A stretch of DNA of 64,000 nucleotides from an uncultured Collinsella sp. (GTDB taxonomy: Bacteria; Actinomycetota; Coriobacteriia; Coriobacteriales; Coriobacteriaceae), in NCBI GenBank assembly GCA_905194675.1, contig CAJJTG010000007.1:3261-67260 (forward strand), read 5' to 3'. Of the stretch, positions 18,467-26,272 are shown in pieces (within the stretch, counting starts at the first letter, position 1; every line of letters begins with the position of its first letter). A program made the position numbers and the translations under genes. A model generated the notes under the pieces. It did not search any database, was not told where the DNA came from, and worked only from the letters and a program-made list of their open reading frames with translations.

Positions 18467-19468
18467 ATGGCAGATTGCAAACGATATAAGGTGGCGGCGA
18501 TCGACCTGGGGACGGTGTCGTCGCGCCTGGTGTTGGCCCAAGTCGAGGGCGGAGCGATCGTGGACTCGTCCAAGCATACCGAGATTACCGACCTGGGTGA
18601 GGGCGTGGACGCGACGGGCCGCTTTTGCGAGGCGGCCGTTGAGCGCGTGCTCGCTGCGTGCCGAATGTTTGTGGACGAGGCTCGTGCCTTTGGGGCCGCG
18701 TGCGTCTGCACCACCTGCACGAGTGCCGCGCGCGATGCGTCCAATGCCGCCCTGCTGCTGGACGGCCTGTGCGAGCTGGGGCTTGAACCGCAGGTGATTC
18801 CGGGCGAGATCGAGGCGCGCCTGACGTTTTTTGGCGTGGCGCACGACTTTGCCGGCGAGCGCATCATTGTTGCCGATTCGGGCGGCGGATCCACGGAGCT
18901 CGCGACGGGCGTCTATGCGCCGGAGCGTGGCGTCTTTGCGCTGGAAGGGACGCGCTCGCTGGACATCGGTTGTCGCCGTGTGACAGAGCGGTTTTTCTCG
19001 GCGCTGCCACCCTCGCGCGGCGAGCTTACAGCCGCTGCCACGTGGGCAGGCGAACAGTTTACGGGCTACTTTAAGAGCTTGCCTGTCGATTTTGAGCGTG
19101 CCGAGCGCCTGGTCGCGGTGGGTGGCACCGTTACCACGCTCGTTGCGCTCGTTCACGAGCTGGAGCCGTATGATTCGAGCTTCGTGCACCTACGCGAGCT
19201 GTCGCTGGAGCAGGTCTCGGCCGCTATCGAGCGCATGTCCGCGCTGGATGTTGCGGGCATCGCCGCGTTGCCGGGCGTGCAACCCAAGCGCGCGGGCGTG
19301 ATCTTGGCAGGCGCCGTGGTGATTCGCGAGCTTATGCGAGCCGGCGGCTACGACGCGCTCGCCGTAAGCGAGAACAGCCTGCTTGCCGGCATGGCCGCCA
19401 CCATCAACGAGGTTCTCGACGGCGCGACCCCCACCATCGCCTGGACCCCGAGCCTGAGCACCCTCTAA
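18467..19468 (+). CDS. Ppx/GppA-family exopolyphosphatase or pppGpp phosphatase
   Basis: A 333-aa protein with the ASKHA fold: AAIDLGTVSSRLVLAQVE (phosphate loop 1), CTTCTSAARDASN, IVADSGGGSTELATG (phosphate loop 2) and RLVAVGGTVTTL. It is the short form without the C-terminal HD domain. It hydrolyses polyphosphate or pppGpp in characterised members; the substrate cannot be chosen from sequence. GGAGGGGA precedes the ATG. Confidence 0.85.
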   Translation: MADCKRYKVAAIDLGTVSSRLVLAQVEGGAIVDSSKHTEITDLGEGVDATGRFCEAAVERVLAACRMFVDEARAFGAACVCTTCTSAARDASNAALLLDGLCELGLEPQVIPGEIEARLTFFGVAHDFAGERIIVADSGGGSTELATGVYAPERGVFALEGTRSLDIGCRRVTERFFSALPPSRGELTAAATWAGEQFTGYFKSLPVDFERAERLVAVGGTVTTLVALVHELEPYDSSFVHLRELSLEQVSAAIERMSALDVAGIAALPGVQPKRAGVILAGAVVIRELMRAGGYDALAVSENSLLAGMAATINEVLDGATPTIAWTPSLSTL

Positions 19469-19503
19469 AACTAGTCCTTTTGGGACGGGGCTATTTTAGC
19501 TAC

Positions 19504-20805
19504 TTATGCCAGCCTGTCGATTTGCCCAATCTCCCAAAGCGGAATATTGACGAGCGTGCCCTCGTCTCTATATGCCGCCAGGGAGGTCCTCACGCAACGC
19601 ATGAGTTTGAATTTTTCGCAGGCTATTTTCAGACTCTTCGCTTTAAGGTTCTCCGCCGCCTTGACCTCAAGCGGAAGTACAGTCCCCATGTGATCGATGG
19701 CAAAATCGGTTTCGGCATTGCCAGAGGTAGAGGACCAGTACGCGGGGCTTTTGCCTTGCAGCAAGAGTTCCTGTGCGACATATTGCTCGGTGAGCGAGCC
19801 CTTAAACTCGGTGAAAACAGCGGAGCCGTCCAGGACGATGGTCGGTGGGAGGTTGGAGAGCGCGCCGAGGATGCCGGTGTCGATGCAAAACAGCTTGAAG
19901 CCCGAGAGGTCCTCATGGCTCGAAAGCGGTGCCCTGAGAGCGGAAACGCGCGGCACCTTATGAACGATTCCGTAATCCATGAGCCACTGGAGACTCTCTT
20001 CGAAATCGCGTGCGCGCGCCCCGGGGCGAAGGGCTCCGTAGATGAACTTTTTATTTTCCTTTGCAAGCTGGCCGGGGAGGGATTTCCAAACCAGCCTCAT
20101 GCGCTCGACAATGCGGGCGGGCGCATGTTTGCCAAAATCGGATTCGTAAGCCTCGATGATTTGTTGCTGAAGCCTGCGGGCTTCGATGAAATCGCGGGTC
20201 GCGGCGAAGGCGGAGACGACTTCGGGCATGCCGCCGACAACGAGGTATTCCTTGAGCAAGTGCTCGAGCTTTTCGGTAACGTTTGCCAGAAGATTCATGT
20301 CTGCGGCAAGGATGGCGTCGGCGAGCGGGTCGCCATCGACGGCGCGAACGAACTCGGTAAACCCCATGGGACGCATAGTGAGCTGGTCGATTTTGCCGAC
20401 GGGAAATGACTCGTTTTCGCGCCGGAGCGCGAGGCCCATATAGGAGCCGGCTGCGACGATATGGTATTCGGGCGCAAGCTCGTTGAAGTACTTGAGCGAG
20501 GTGATGCCGCGCGGTGCCTCTTGGATCTCGTCAAAGATGATGAGCGTGTCTGCCGGAGTTACGGTTTGGCCGCGAAGAAGCTCTATCTGGGAGATGATGT
20601 GCTTGGGGTCGAGGTCTCCATCGAACAGCGAGCGTGCGCTCGGTTCGAGCATAAAGTCGAAACGAATGATGTTTCGATACTGTTGGCTCGCGAATTCGTT
20701 AAGAAGCCAAGTCTTTCCTGTCTGGCGGGCACCCTTAAGCAAGAGGGGTTTGCGATTCGCTCTTGATTTCCAAGCGATAAGTTCACTCATAAGCTGTCGC
20801 TGCAT
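19504..20805 (-). CDS. AAA ATPase with DUF4143 C-terminal domain
   Basis: A 433-aa protein. N-terminal AAA_14-type ATPase: Walker A LLLKGARQTGKTWLLNEFAS, Walker B LIIFDEIQEAPRGITSLKY, and AAGSYMGLALRRENESFPVG as sensor. The C-terminal part has the DUF4143 layout ending in a PD-(D/E)xK-like strand pattern (ETDFAIDHMGTVLPLEVKA: D...E-x-K). Members are common, poorly characterised and often horizontally moved. I chose the ATG at 20805 with GGAAGG upstream over the TTG at 20817. It is convergent with ppx/gppA. A 33-bp tandem repeat lies in its promoter side. Confidence 0.85.
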   Translation of the reverse strand: MQRQLMSELIAWKSRANRKPLLLKGARQTGKTWLLNEFASQQYRNIIRFDFMLEPSARSLFDGDLDPKHIISQIELLRGQTVTPADTLIIFDEIQEAPRGITSLKYFNELAPEYHIVAAGSYMGLALRRENESFPVGKIDQLTMRPMGFTEFVRAVDGDPLADAILAADMNLLANVTEKLEHLLKEYLVVGGMPEVVSAFAATRDFIEARRLQQQIIEAYESDFGKHAPARIVERMRLVWKSLPGQLAKENKKFIYGALRPGARARDFEESLQWLMDYGIVHKVPRVSALRAPLSSHEDLSGFKLFCIDTGILGALSNLPPTIVLDGSAVFTEFKGSLTEQYVAQELLLQGKSPAYWSSTSGNAETDFAIDHMGTVLPLEVKAAENLKAKSLKIACEKFKLMRCVRTSLAAYRDEGTLVNIPLWEIGQIDRLA

Positions 20806-20856
20806 ATTGCCTTCCAACTCTCTTGGCTAGTATAAGGTCATTTGGGCGTTTCCCTT

Positions 20857-20936
20857 GGAAAATGTGCGAGACAACCACGTTTTTTCATCGGAAAATGTGC
20901 GAGATAACCACGTTTTTCCATCGAAAAATGTGGGAG
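20857..20936. repeat. 33-bp tandem repeat upstream of the AAA/DUF4143 gene
   Basis: Units start at 20857, 20890 and 20923 (third partial). The unit begins GGAAAATGTGCGAGA and continues with a short AACCACGTTTTT stretch; copies differ at a few positions. It lies 50 bases upstream of the ATPase start, where repeated operator sites would be expected. Confidence 0.85.
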
Positions 20937-20943
20937 TGCCAAT

Positions 20944-21016
20944 CTGAGTTGCGGTGAAATAGTTCCTAAATGGGCCGGTAAACGGCCAAAACAGGAACTA
21001 TTCCACCGCAACTTAG
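20944..21016. repeat. Nested palindrome (24-bp arms)
   Basis: Arms 20944-20967 and 20993-21016 (core GTTGCGGTG, AATAGTTCCT) pair with two mismatches. The loop contains a second small hairpin GGCCG/CGGCC (20974-20988). It resembles a non-autonomous palindromic repeat rather than a simple terminator. Confidence 0.85.
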
Positions 21017-21034
21017 AGCCTCATCGGCGTCCAA

Positions 21035-21230
21035 AAGAAACGGGCCCGCATCCCTTGGGGACACGGACCCGAAAGCTCCATGTGGTAGGGGCGGTGGGAC
21101 GTCCGCGTATTTGCTGCGCAAATCCGCACCGGCTTCGGCCGCCTGCCGGCGCCCTCGCCGGCTCGCTGCGGACGCTGCGCGTCCGCTTGACGCTCGCCCC
21201 CTCGCGGGTTCGAGCCCCACCGGCACCTAA
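21035..21230 (-). other. Duplicated tRNA-Leu 3' tail and GC-rich filler
   Basis: 21035-21100 is a diverged second copy of 21231-21296: the hairpin terminator (GGGTCC/GGGCCC version) plus the last 18 bases of the tRNA gene (21083-21100, identical to 21279-21296). The rest of the tRNA is replaced by a GC-rich stretch with another CGGGTTCGAGCCCC T-arm-like piece near 21205-21218. No intact second tRNA exists. Confidence 0.7.
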
Positions 21231-21266
21231 AGGAAACGAGCCCGCATCCCCGGGGGACACGGGCTC
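21231..21266 (-). terminator. Terminator of tRNA-Leu
   Basis: On the - strand GAGCCCG (21266-21260) pairs with CGGGCTC (21244-21238) with an inner CCCC/GGGG, followed by a T-rich GTTTCCTTT. Confidence 0.8.
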
Positions 21267-21278
21267 GGAAGCTCCAAA

Positions 21279-21363
21279 TGGTAGGGGCGGTGGGACTCGA
21301 ACCCACAATCCTTGCGGCGAGAGATTTTAAGTCTCCTGCGTATGCCAATTCCGCCACGCCCCC
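21279..21363 (-). tRNA. tRNA-Leu(UAA)
   Basis: Read on the - strand, an 85-nt class-II tRNA: acceptor GGGGGCG pairs with CGCCCCU, D-loop with GGCGGAATTGGCA, anticodon stem GGAGA/TCTCT with loop CTTAAAA (anticodon UAA), variable arm with a CC-GCAA-GG hairpin, T arm GTGGGTTCGAGTCCCAC, and encoded CCA end. Confidence 0.95.
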
Positions 21364-21394
21364 GTGAGACTAGAAGTCTAGCACAAGCCGCCCG

Positions 21395-22018
21395 TTACGC
21401 GTTGACAGCCATCGAGTGCCGGCCCGACTTTTCCAAGTACTCGGCAAACTTGGCCTCGTCGCCCTTGTTCTTGTACTGTAGGGCCAGCAGGTACTCCAAA
21501 CGGCAACCCTTAACCTTATCATCGCCGGCCTCCTCGAGCATGCGCTCCAGCTCGGGAATATCGTTGTGGCGCTTCAGGATCATCGTGTCGTACATCAGTT
21601 GGCATTCGTGCGCGACTGCCTCGGCCTGGCCGCCCTCAAAGCCCTTGATTTCGTGCAGCAGCTCCTTAGACTTTTTGCGGTCCTCCTGGCCAACGTAGTA
21701 GTTAAAAGCTTTGATCACCAGGTCGACGCGCTGCATTTTGGGCAGGTTAAGCCCCAGCAGCAAATCGAACATCTCGTCGGCGCGCTCGTGGTCCTCGCGC
21801 AGCAGATAGGAGTTCAGGCGCAGGTAGTCGCGGTTGTAGCGCGGGTACAGCATGCTGGTGAGCTTGGCGTCGAGCAAACGATCGAACTCGTCCCACTGCT
21901 TAGCGGCCATAAGCTGCTGCAGACGCTTGAACGTGGTGCGTTTTTTGACGCTAAAGAACACCGACACGCCGATGCAGATGATAACGACGGCGGTCCAGAG
22001 GGTGCGGGAATCGGGCAT
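21395..22018 (-). CDS. Membrane-anchored helical-repeat protein, function unknown
   Basis: A 207-aa protein with an N-terminal TM (LWTAVVIICIGVSVFFSV, about residues 6-23), a short basic stop, and then helix-pair repeats of tetratricopeptide-like spacing (LQQLMAAKQWDEFDRLLD, LREDHERADEMFDLLLG). It is likely a cytoplasmic scaffold held at the membrane. The ATG at 22018 is preceded by AAGGA; a GTG 18 bases upstream is the alternative. It ends 31 bases from the tRNA-Leu gene. Confidence 0.75.
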   Translation of the reverse strand: MPDSRTLWTAVVIICIGVSVFFSVKKRTTFKRLQQLMAAKQWDEFDRLLDAKLTSMLYPRYNRDYLRLNSYLLREDHERADEMFDLLLGLNLPKMQRVDLVIKAFNYYVGQEDRKKSKELLHEIKGFEGGQAEAVAHECQLMYDTMILKRHNDIPELERMLEEAGDDKVKGCRLEYLLALQYKNKGDEAKFAEYLEKSGRHSMAVNA

Positions 22019-22181
22019 ATTGGGATCCTTAGTCACTCATATAGCGAGCGGTATGACAACACGTACTAGATGTATTATACGCAGCGCGCAAGCAAACTGG
22101 CATAAAAGCTCATCGAGGCTGAGTGCCATCGCTCGCTGCGGTACACTTACCTAAAGTAAACCATGAAGGGAGACATTACCT

Positions 22182-22469
22182 ATGAAGAAGATCGTTTTGG
22201 CTTGCGGTGCTGGCGCTGCTACTTCCACGCTCGTTGCCCAGAAGGTCGCTACCATGCTCGACGCCAACGGTTATGCCGGCAAGTATGAGATCGTGCAGTG
22301 CGCCATCTCTGAGGCCAAGGACGCTTGCGACGAGGGCGCCGACCTGCTGATCGCCACCACCGTTGCTCCCGAGGGCCTCACCTGCCCGTACGTGAGCGGC
22401 GTGCCCTTCATGACCGGCATGAACCGCGTCGCTGCCGAGAAGGCCGTCCTCGACGTCATGGCTCAGTAG
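22182..22469 (+). CDS. Orphan PTS system IIB component, galactitol type
   Basis: A 95-aa IIB domain. The phosphocysteine is Cys8 in LACGAGAATST, the P-loop typical of the lactose/galactitol IIB fold, followed by VQCAISEAKDACDEGADLLIATT. No IIA, IIC or substrate enzyme lies nearby, so it is either a regulatory or an orphan component. GAAGGGAGA precedes the ATG. It is probably co-transcribed with the VOC gene 11 bases downstream. Confidence 0.88.
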   Translation: MKKIVLACGAGAATSTLVAQKVATMLDANGYAGKYEIVQCAISEAKDACDEGADLLIATTVAPEGLTCPYVSGVPFMTGMNRVAAEKAVLDVMAQ

Positions 22470-22480
22470 GCGCTGACTGT

Positions 22481-22855
22481 ATGAGTGAGCAGAACGCCAA
22501 TCCGGTCGAGCTCTTTGGCATGCGCGTTGCCCATGTGGGCATTAACGCCACCGACCCGGCAGATGCCCTGGGGATCGCGGAGCTGTTCTCGACGATGATG
22601 GGCCTGCCCGTTATCGAGACCCCGGTTTCGTACTTTAACGATTCGCTGATCGAGGTCATGAAGCAGAACGGTCGTGGCACCAAGGGCCACATCGGCTTTG
22701 CCGTCAACGACATCGACGCTGCCGAGAAGTGGTTTGCCGAGCGCGGGCTCGAGGTCAACGAGGAGTCGCGCGTGCTGCTGCCCGACGGCGGCACCAAGCT
22801 CGTGTACTTTAAGCGCGAGTTCGCCGGCTTCGCCGTGCACCTGTGCCGCGAGTAG
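22481..22855 (+). CDS. VOC superfamily (glyoxalase-like) protein
   Basis: A 124-aa single VOC module: RVAHVGINATDPADALGIAE at the first strand with a metal-site His, SYFNDSLIEVMKQNGRGTKG, HIGFAVNDID and KLVYFKREFAGFAVHLCRE. The His/Glu pattern suggests a metal enzyme of the glyoxalase/epimerase type; the substrate is unknown. A terminator follows. Confidence 0.85.
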   Translation: MSEQNANPVELFGMRVAHVGINATDPADALGIAELFSTMMGLPVIETPVSYFNDSLIEVMKQNGRGTKGHIGFAVNDIDAAEKWFAERGLEVNEESRVLLPDGGTKLVYFKREFAGFAVHLCRE

Positions 22856-22879
22856 CGCATAAGCTGTCATAGCTAGCAA

Positions 22880-22913
22880 AAAGGGATAGGGCCGTGTGGC
22901 CCTATCCCTTTAT
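22880..22913 (+). terminator. Terminator after the PTS IIB/VOC pair
   Basis: AAAGGGATAGGGCC (22880-22893), GTGT loop, perfect complement 22898-22911, then TTTAT. Confidence 0.92.
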
Positions 22914-22951
22914 TTATGCCGAGGGATCGACTTTTGCAACGGTCAAAAACC

Positions 22952-23133
22952 GAAGTCTAATACTTTTCCGAGAAGTGAACGAGACAAATCAGCCCCCCCG
23001 AAGCATCGACACTTTAAGGTCATCGTTTCCTGCAGTTTCGATGCTGGAATCCTGCGATTTTGCGGCCGAAAAATGCGGATGCTTCGGGGGTCCGAATATG
23101 GTCGTTCACTTCTCGGGAAAAGTATTAGACCTC
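22952..23133. mobile_element. MITE-like element, copy 1
   Basis: About 182 bp with terminal inverted repeats of about 31 bp (GTCTAATACTTTTCC then GAGAAGTGAACGA; the right end is the complement with one extra base) and an internal second pair around CCCCGAAGCATC. It is highly similar to 25974-26153. No open frame is convincing. It lies between the VOC terminator and the sensor kinase 3' end. Confidence 0.85.
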
Positions 23134-23152
23134 GATCCACGAGGGGGCATCC

Positions 23153-24448
23153 CTACCGTGGCAGGCGAATCGTAAAGCGGCTTCCGACGCCCTCGACCGA
23201 GGTCACGCCGATGACGCCGCCGTGGCTGTCGACGATCCACTTGGCGATAGCGAGCCCCAGGCCCGAGCCCTGTGCGCCGGCATCGCGTGCGTTGTCGGCA
23301 CGGTAGAACCGCTCGAACGCGTGAGCTGCGGATTCCTGGTTCATGCCGATGCCCTCGTCTTCAACGGCTATGTCGATCGTGCCCGCGCCCGCATCCGGCG
23401 CTACGCCAAACGAGATGGGCGTGCCCGCGTCCGAATACTTGGCGGCGTTTTGCACGATCACGCGCAGTGCCTGCTTCACGAGTGCCACGTCAACCGATGC
23501 GCTGCAGCGCGGGTCGCTGGTAAGTGCGGCATCGTACGCCAGCCGATATGTGTGCCCGGCATCGATCATCTGTGATTCTTCGCAAACCTCGCCGACCAGT
23601 GCAGCCAGGTTGGTATTCGCGCGCCGCAGCACGGTGCGACCGGCATCGCCGCGTGCCAAAAACAGCAGCTGCTCCACGAGCTCCTGCATATGCTCGCTTT
23701 CGGCTTTGAGCGAGGCGATGGACTCTGCCAGCACGTCCGGGTCGTCTTTGCCCCAGCGGTCGAGCATGTTCACGTAGCCCTGAATCACCGCGATGGGCGT
23801 GCGCAGCTCGTGACTCGCATCGTTGACAAAGCGCATCTGCTGCAGCTTGGCCTCTTGCATCTGGCGCAGCAGGCGGTTGAGCGCGACCTCGATACTCGCC
23901 AGATCGGCGTCGCCGGTGGTGACGCTCGGCGAGTCGACGCTTGCGCGCTCGATGGCCTGCTCGAGCGTTTCCATCTTGCCGCCGGCGAGCTGCATGCGGC
24001 CGAGCTCGTCAACGCGCAGGGCCAGGTCGTTGAGCGGTGCCATGGTGCGGCGCACGCGGCGGGCGCCGCCGAGCATGTTGAGCACGCTGATGACCTGCCA
24101 GCCCGCAACGATAAGGTAGAGAGGCCATAGCGCGACGAGGTCCTGCGCGAGGGGGAAGGTCTTGGTGGTACGCGCAAACTCGACGGTATAGGTGAGCGTT
24201 GTCAGGTCCCAGCCGCGCGCGGGCGTCAGTGACATGCCGTGAACGCTAGCGCTGGGGATCCATCCCGCGGTAAACGCGCCATCGGGCAGCGTCTGGTTGT
24301 AGCCATAGACGAGGATCGCCGCCGCAACAAGCAGCAGTAACAGATCCAGCCAGACGTAGCTCACCAAGCGGCGCCACATATAGCTCCAGTTGATGGCGCG
24401 GGCGATGGAGGTGACGCGCTTAGCCTCGTCGTTACGCGCGGCAGACAT
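23153..24448 (-). CDS. Sensor histidine kinase
   Basis: A 431-aa membrane kinase. TM1 at about 32-50 (VWLDLLLLLVAAAILVYGY), an extracytoplasmic stretch of about 55 residues, TM2 at about 106-125, a HAMP-like region (RRTMAPLNDLALRVDELGRM), the H-box with His213 in VNDASHELRTPIAVIQGY, N-box VIVQNAAKYSDAG, G-boxes VEDEGIGM and GSGLGLAIAKWIVDSHGG. The ATG at 24448 overlaps the regulator gene by 17 bases, so the two are coupled. The signal is unknown. Confidence 0.92.
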   Translation of the reverse strand: MSAARNDEAKRVTSIARAINWSYMWRRLVSYVWLDLLLLLVAAAILVYGYNQTLPDGAFTAGWIPSASVHGMSLTPARGWDLTTLTYTVEFARTTKTFPLAQDLVALWPLYLIVAGWQVISVLNMLGGARRVRRTMAPLNDLALRVDELGRMQLAGGKMETLEQAIERASVDSPSVTTGDADLASIEVALNRLLRQMQEAKLQQMRFVNDASHELRTPIAVIQGYVNMLDRWGKDDPDVLAESIASLKAESEHMQELVEQLLFLARGDAGRTVLRRANTNLAALVGEVCEESQMIDAGHTYRLAYDAALTSDPRCSASVDVALVKQALRVIVQNAAKYSDAGTPISFGVAPDAGAGTIDIAVEDEGIGMNQESAAHAFERFYRADNARDAGAQGSGLGLAIAKWIVDSHGGVIGVTSVEGVGSRFTIRLPR

Positions 24449-25202
24449 AGCCCACCCCGCGCACGGTCTGGATGATGCGGGCACTGCCGGCGTCTTCGAT
24501 CTTGGCGCGCAGGTGCGCGATGTGCACGTCGACGTTGTTAGTGTCGCCCACGTAGTCGTAGCCCAGCGCCTCGTGCGCGATGCGCTCGCGCGTGAGCACG
24601 GTGCCGGCGTGCGCCATAAGCAGGGCGAGGACGTCGAACTCGCGAGCGGTCAGCACGATGGGCGAGCCGCCGACCGTGACTTCGCGGCGGTCGGGGTCGA
24701 GCGCAACCGAGCCCACGGTGAGCGCGGTGGGGGAGGGCGAGGCAGAGGTCTTGGCCGAGTCGCCAGCCGGGGGTATCGCAACGGCGCACCCGCCCGCACC
24801 GCCCGCCCCAATGCCGCCAACGCCCGAAGCCGCCCGCACGGCCTCCGAGCGCTTCAGCGCCACGCGGATCCGTGCGAACAGCTCCTCAATCGCAAATGGC
24901 TTGGTCAGGTAATCGTCGGCGCCGGCATCGAGCCCGGCCACCTTGTCCATCACGGCATCGCGCGCGGTGACCATGATCACCGGCACATCCTTGTGCTTGC
25001 GCACGCGCCGCAGCACCTCCATACCGTTGAGCTGCGGCAGCAGCACGTCGAGCAGAATCAGATCGTAGTCGCGCTCCAGCGCCAGGTCAACGGCGGCGCG
25101 GCCGTCGGCGGCGTGCTCCACCTGGTAGCCCTCGTGCTCCAGCTCGAGCGTCACAAAGCGGGCGATTTTCTCCTCGTCCTCTACAATCAGGATCCGTGCC
25201 AT
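24432..25202 (-). CDS. OmpR-family response regulator
   Basis: A 256-aa regulator: receiver domain with phospho-acceptor Asp52 (LILLDVLLPQLNG), Thr79 and Lys101 in DDYLTKPF, and a C-terminal winged helix (TAREFDVLALLMAHAG, DVHIAHLRAKIED, IQTVRGVGYVCR). A Gly/Ala/Pro-rich linker of about 40 residues (about 118-160) is longer than usual. It is the first gene of the pair with the kinase. Confidence 0.95.
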   Translation of the reverse strand: MARILIVEDEEKIARFVTLELEHEGYQVEHAADGRAAVDLALERDYDLILLDVLLPQLNGMEVLRRVRKHKDVPVIMVTARDAVMDKVAGLDAGADDYLTKPFAIEELFARIRVALKRSEAVRAASGVGGIGAGGAGGCAVAIPPAGDSAKTSASPSPTALTVGSVALDPDRREVTVGGSPIVLTAREFDVLALLMAHAGTVLTRERIAHEALGYDYVGDTNNVDVHIAHLRAKIEDAGSARIIQTVRGVGYVCRA

Positions 25203-25220
25203 ACGTGCCCCCGTCTGCGA

Positions 25221-25763
25221 TTACTTGTCGTCGTTCAGATTTTGCTTGATGTCGTCCGCGGCATTGGCAGCGCTGTCCATCAGGTTGTTGATGCTGCCGG
25301 GCACGTCGCCGTCGCTATCGATGCGGTAGCGCATGCCAAAGAACAGGCCAAGCAGCATCAGCCATATCGTGGCGCCCCAGGCAAACAGGGCGACGATGGG
25401 AATCAGGATGGGGATGTTGAGGATGATCGCGTCGCGGCGCGTGGCGATAAACTTGGTGTCCAGGCTCAGACGGAAGAGCTTTTTGAGGTACTCCCACACG
25501 CCGTCCATCTTCTTGGAGAAGTCGGTCTTTTCGCTCGACTTTTCGTAGGCGACCTGCGCGGCGACCATCTCGGCCGAGGGCTCGTCGGCCGGCGCGGACT
25601 CGGTGGCGGCGTGCGCCGACGTGGTCTGGGTCTTGCCCTGCGACTCGAGCCAAATGATGGCGTCCAGAACGTTGCCGTCGGAGGCGTCGAGCGCGGCCTT
25701 GGCATCGGTATAGCTCACGTTGCACTTGGTGCGGATAGTTTCAACTTTTTCGAGGTCGTCCAT
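25221..25763 (-). CDS. DUF4342/UBA-like domain membrane protein
   Basis: A 180-aa protein. Residues about 5-42 form a UBA/EF-Ts-N-like three-helix domain (VSYTDAKAALDASDGNVLDA); the middle is acidic and Ala-rich; a basic helix precedes one or two TM segments (about 115-143, LNIPILIPIVALFAWGATIW). It has the DUF4342 layout; the function is unknown. It ends 18 bases before the response regulator start on the same strand, so it may be the first gene of that operon. The 210 bases upstream hold no gene. Confidence 0.8.
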   Translation of the reverse strand: MDDLEKVETIRTKCNVSYTDAKAALDASDGNVLDAIIWLESQGKTQTTSAHAATESAPADEPSAEMVAAQVAYEKSSEKTDFSKKMDGVWEYLKKLFRLSLDTKFIATRRDAIILNIPILIPIVALFAWGATIWLMLLGLFFGMRYRIDSDGDVPGSINNLMDSAANAADDIKQNLNDDK

Positions 25764-25973
25764 GACCTTTCCTTTCGTTCGATGGGCGCGACGCCGGGCG
25801 ATCTACCCAGGCGCGAGCGTTGTGTTCGGCGGCCTGCGTTGCACCGCTCCGCCCTTGGTCGAACTCTATAGTGCAGGTTATAGATTAAGCGATTCTTGAG
25901 CCAAGATTAATGTTGGATGAGTTTTTGGGTGGCAGTGAGGAAGGGAGAGGTGCCCTTCTAGGTGGCTAGCAGC

Positions 25974-26153
25974 GAGGTCTAATACTTTTCCGAGAAGTGA
26001 ACGAGCTAAATCGGACCCCCGAAGCATCGACACTTTGAGCGTGTCGTTTCCTGCGGTTTCGATACTGGAATCCTGCGATTTTGCCGATGAAAAATGCGGA
26101 TGCTTCAGGGGTCCAAAAACAGACGTTCACTCCGCGGAAAAGTATTAGACCTC
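25974..26153. mobile_element. MITE-like element, copy 2
   Basis: About 180 bp, with GAGGTCTAATACTTTTCC at the left end and its complement at the right (ends 26153). It shares nearly all of copy 1 (22952-23133), differing mainly in the central loop. It lies upstream of the AbiE operon. Confidence 0.85.
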
Positions 26154-26237
26154 GATAGCGGGAGATGGGGTGCCGATAGCAAGCTGGGGCCAGAAATGGG
26201 ATAAGCAAGACGTACGGATCGCATGAATCAAAATCAC

Positions 26238-26272
26238 GTTGCAAAAGTATGAAAATATCCTACAATTGCAAC
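26238..26272 (+). promoter_or_regulatory. AbiE promoter with overlapping palindromic operator
   Basis: TTGCAA (-35, 26239-26244), a 16-bp spacer and TACAAT (-10, 26261-26266) lie 6 bases before the ATG at 26273. The inverted repeat GTTGCAA (26238-26244)/TTGCAAC (26266-26272) covers both elements. This fits repression by the antitoxin and a leaderless transcript. Confidence 0.6.

Noticed and set aside
19468..19503. Terminator between ppx/gppA and the AAA gene
   Set aside because: A short GTCC-TTTT-GGAC-like pairing exists but the stem is too weak to call with confidence.
21013..21357. Open frames across the tRNA-Leu region
   Set aside because: They translate tRNA and terminator DNA; overlap with a clear structural RNA makes them spurious.
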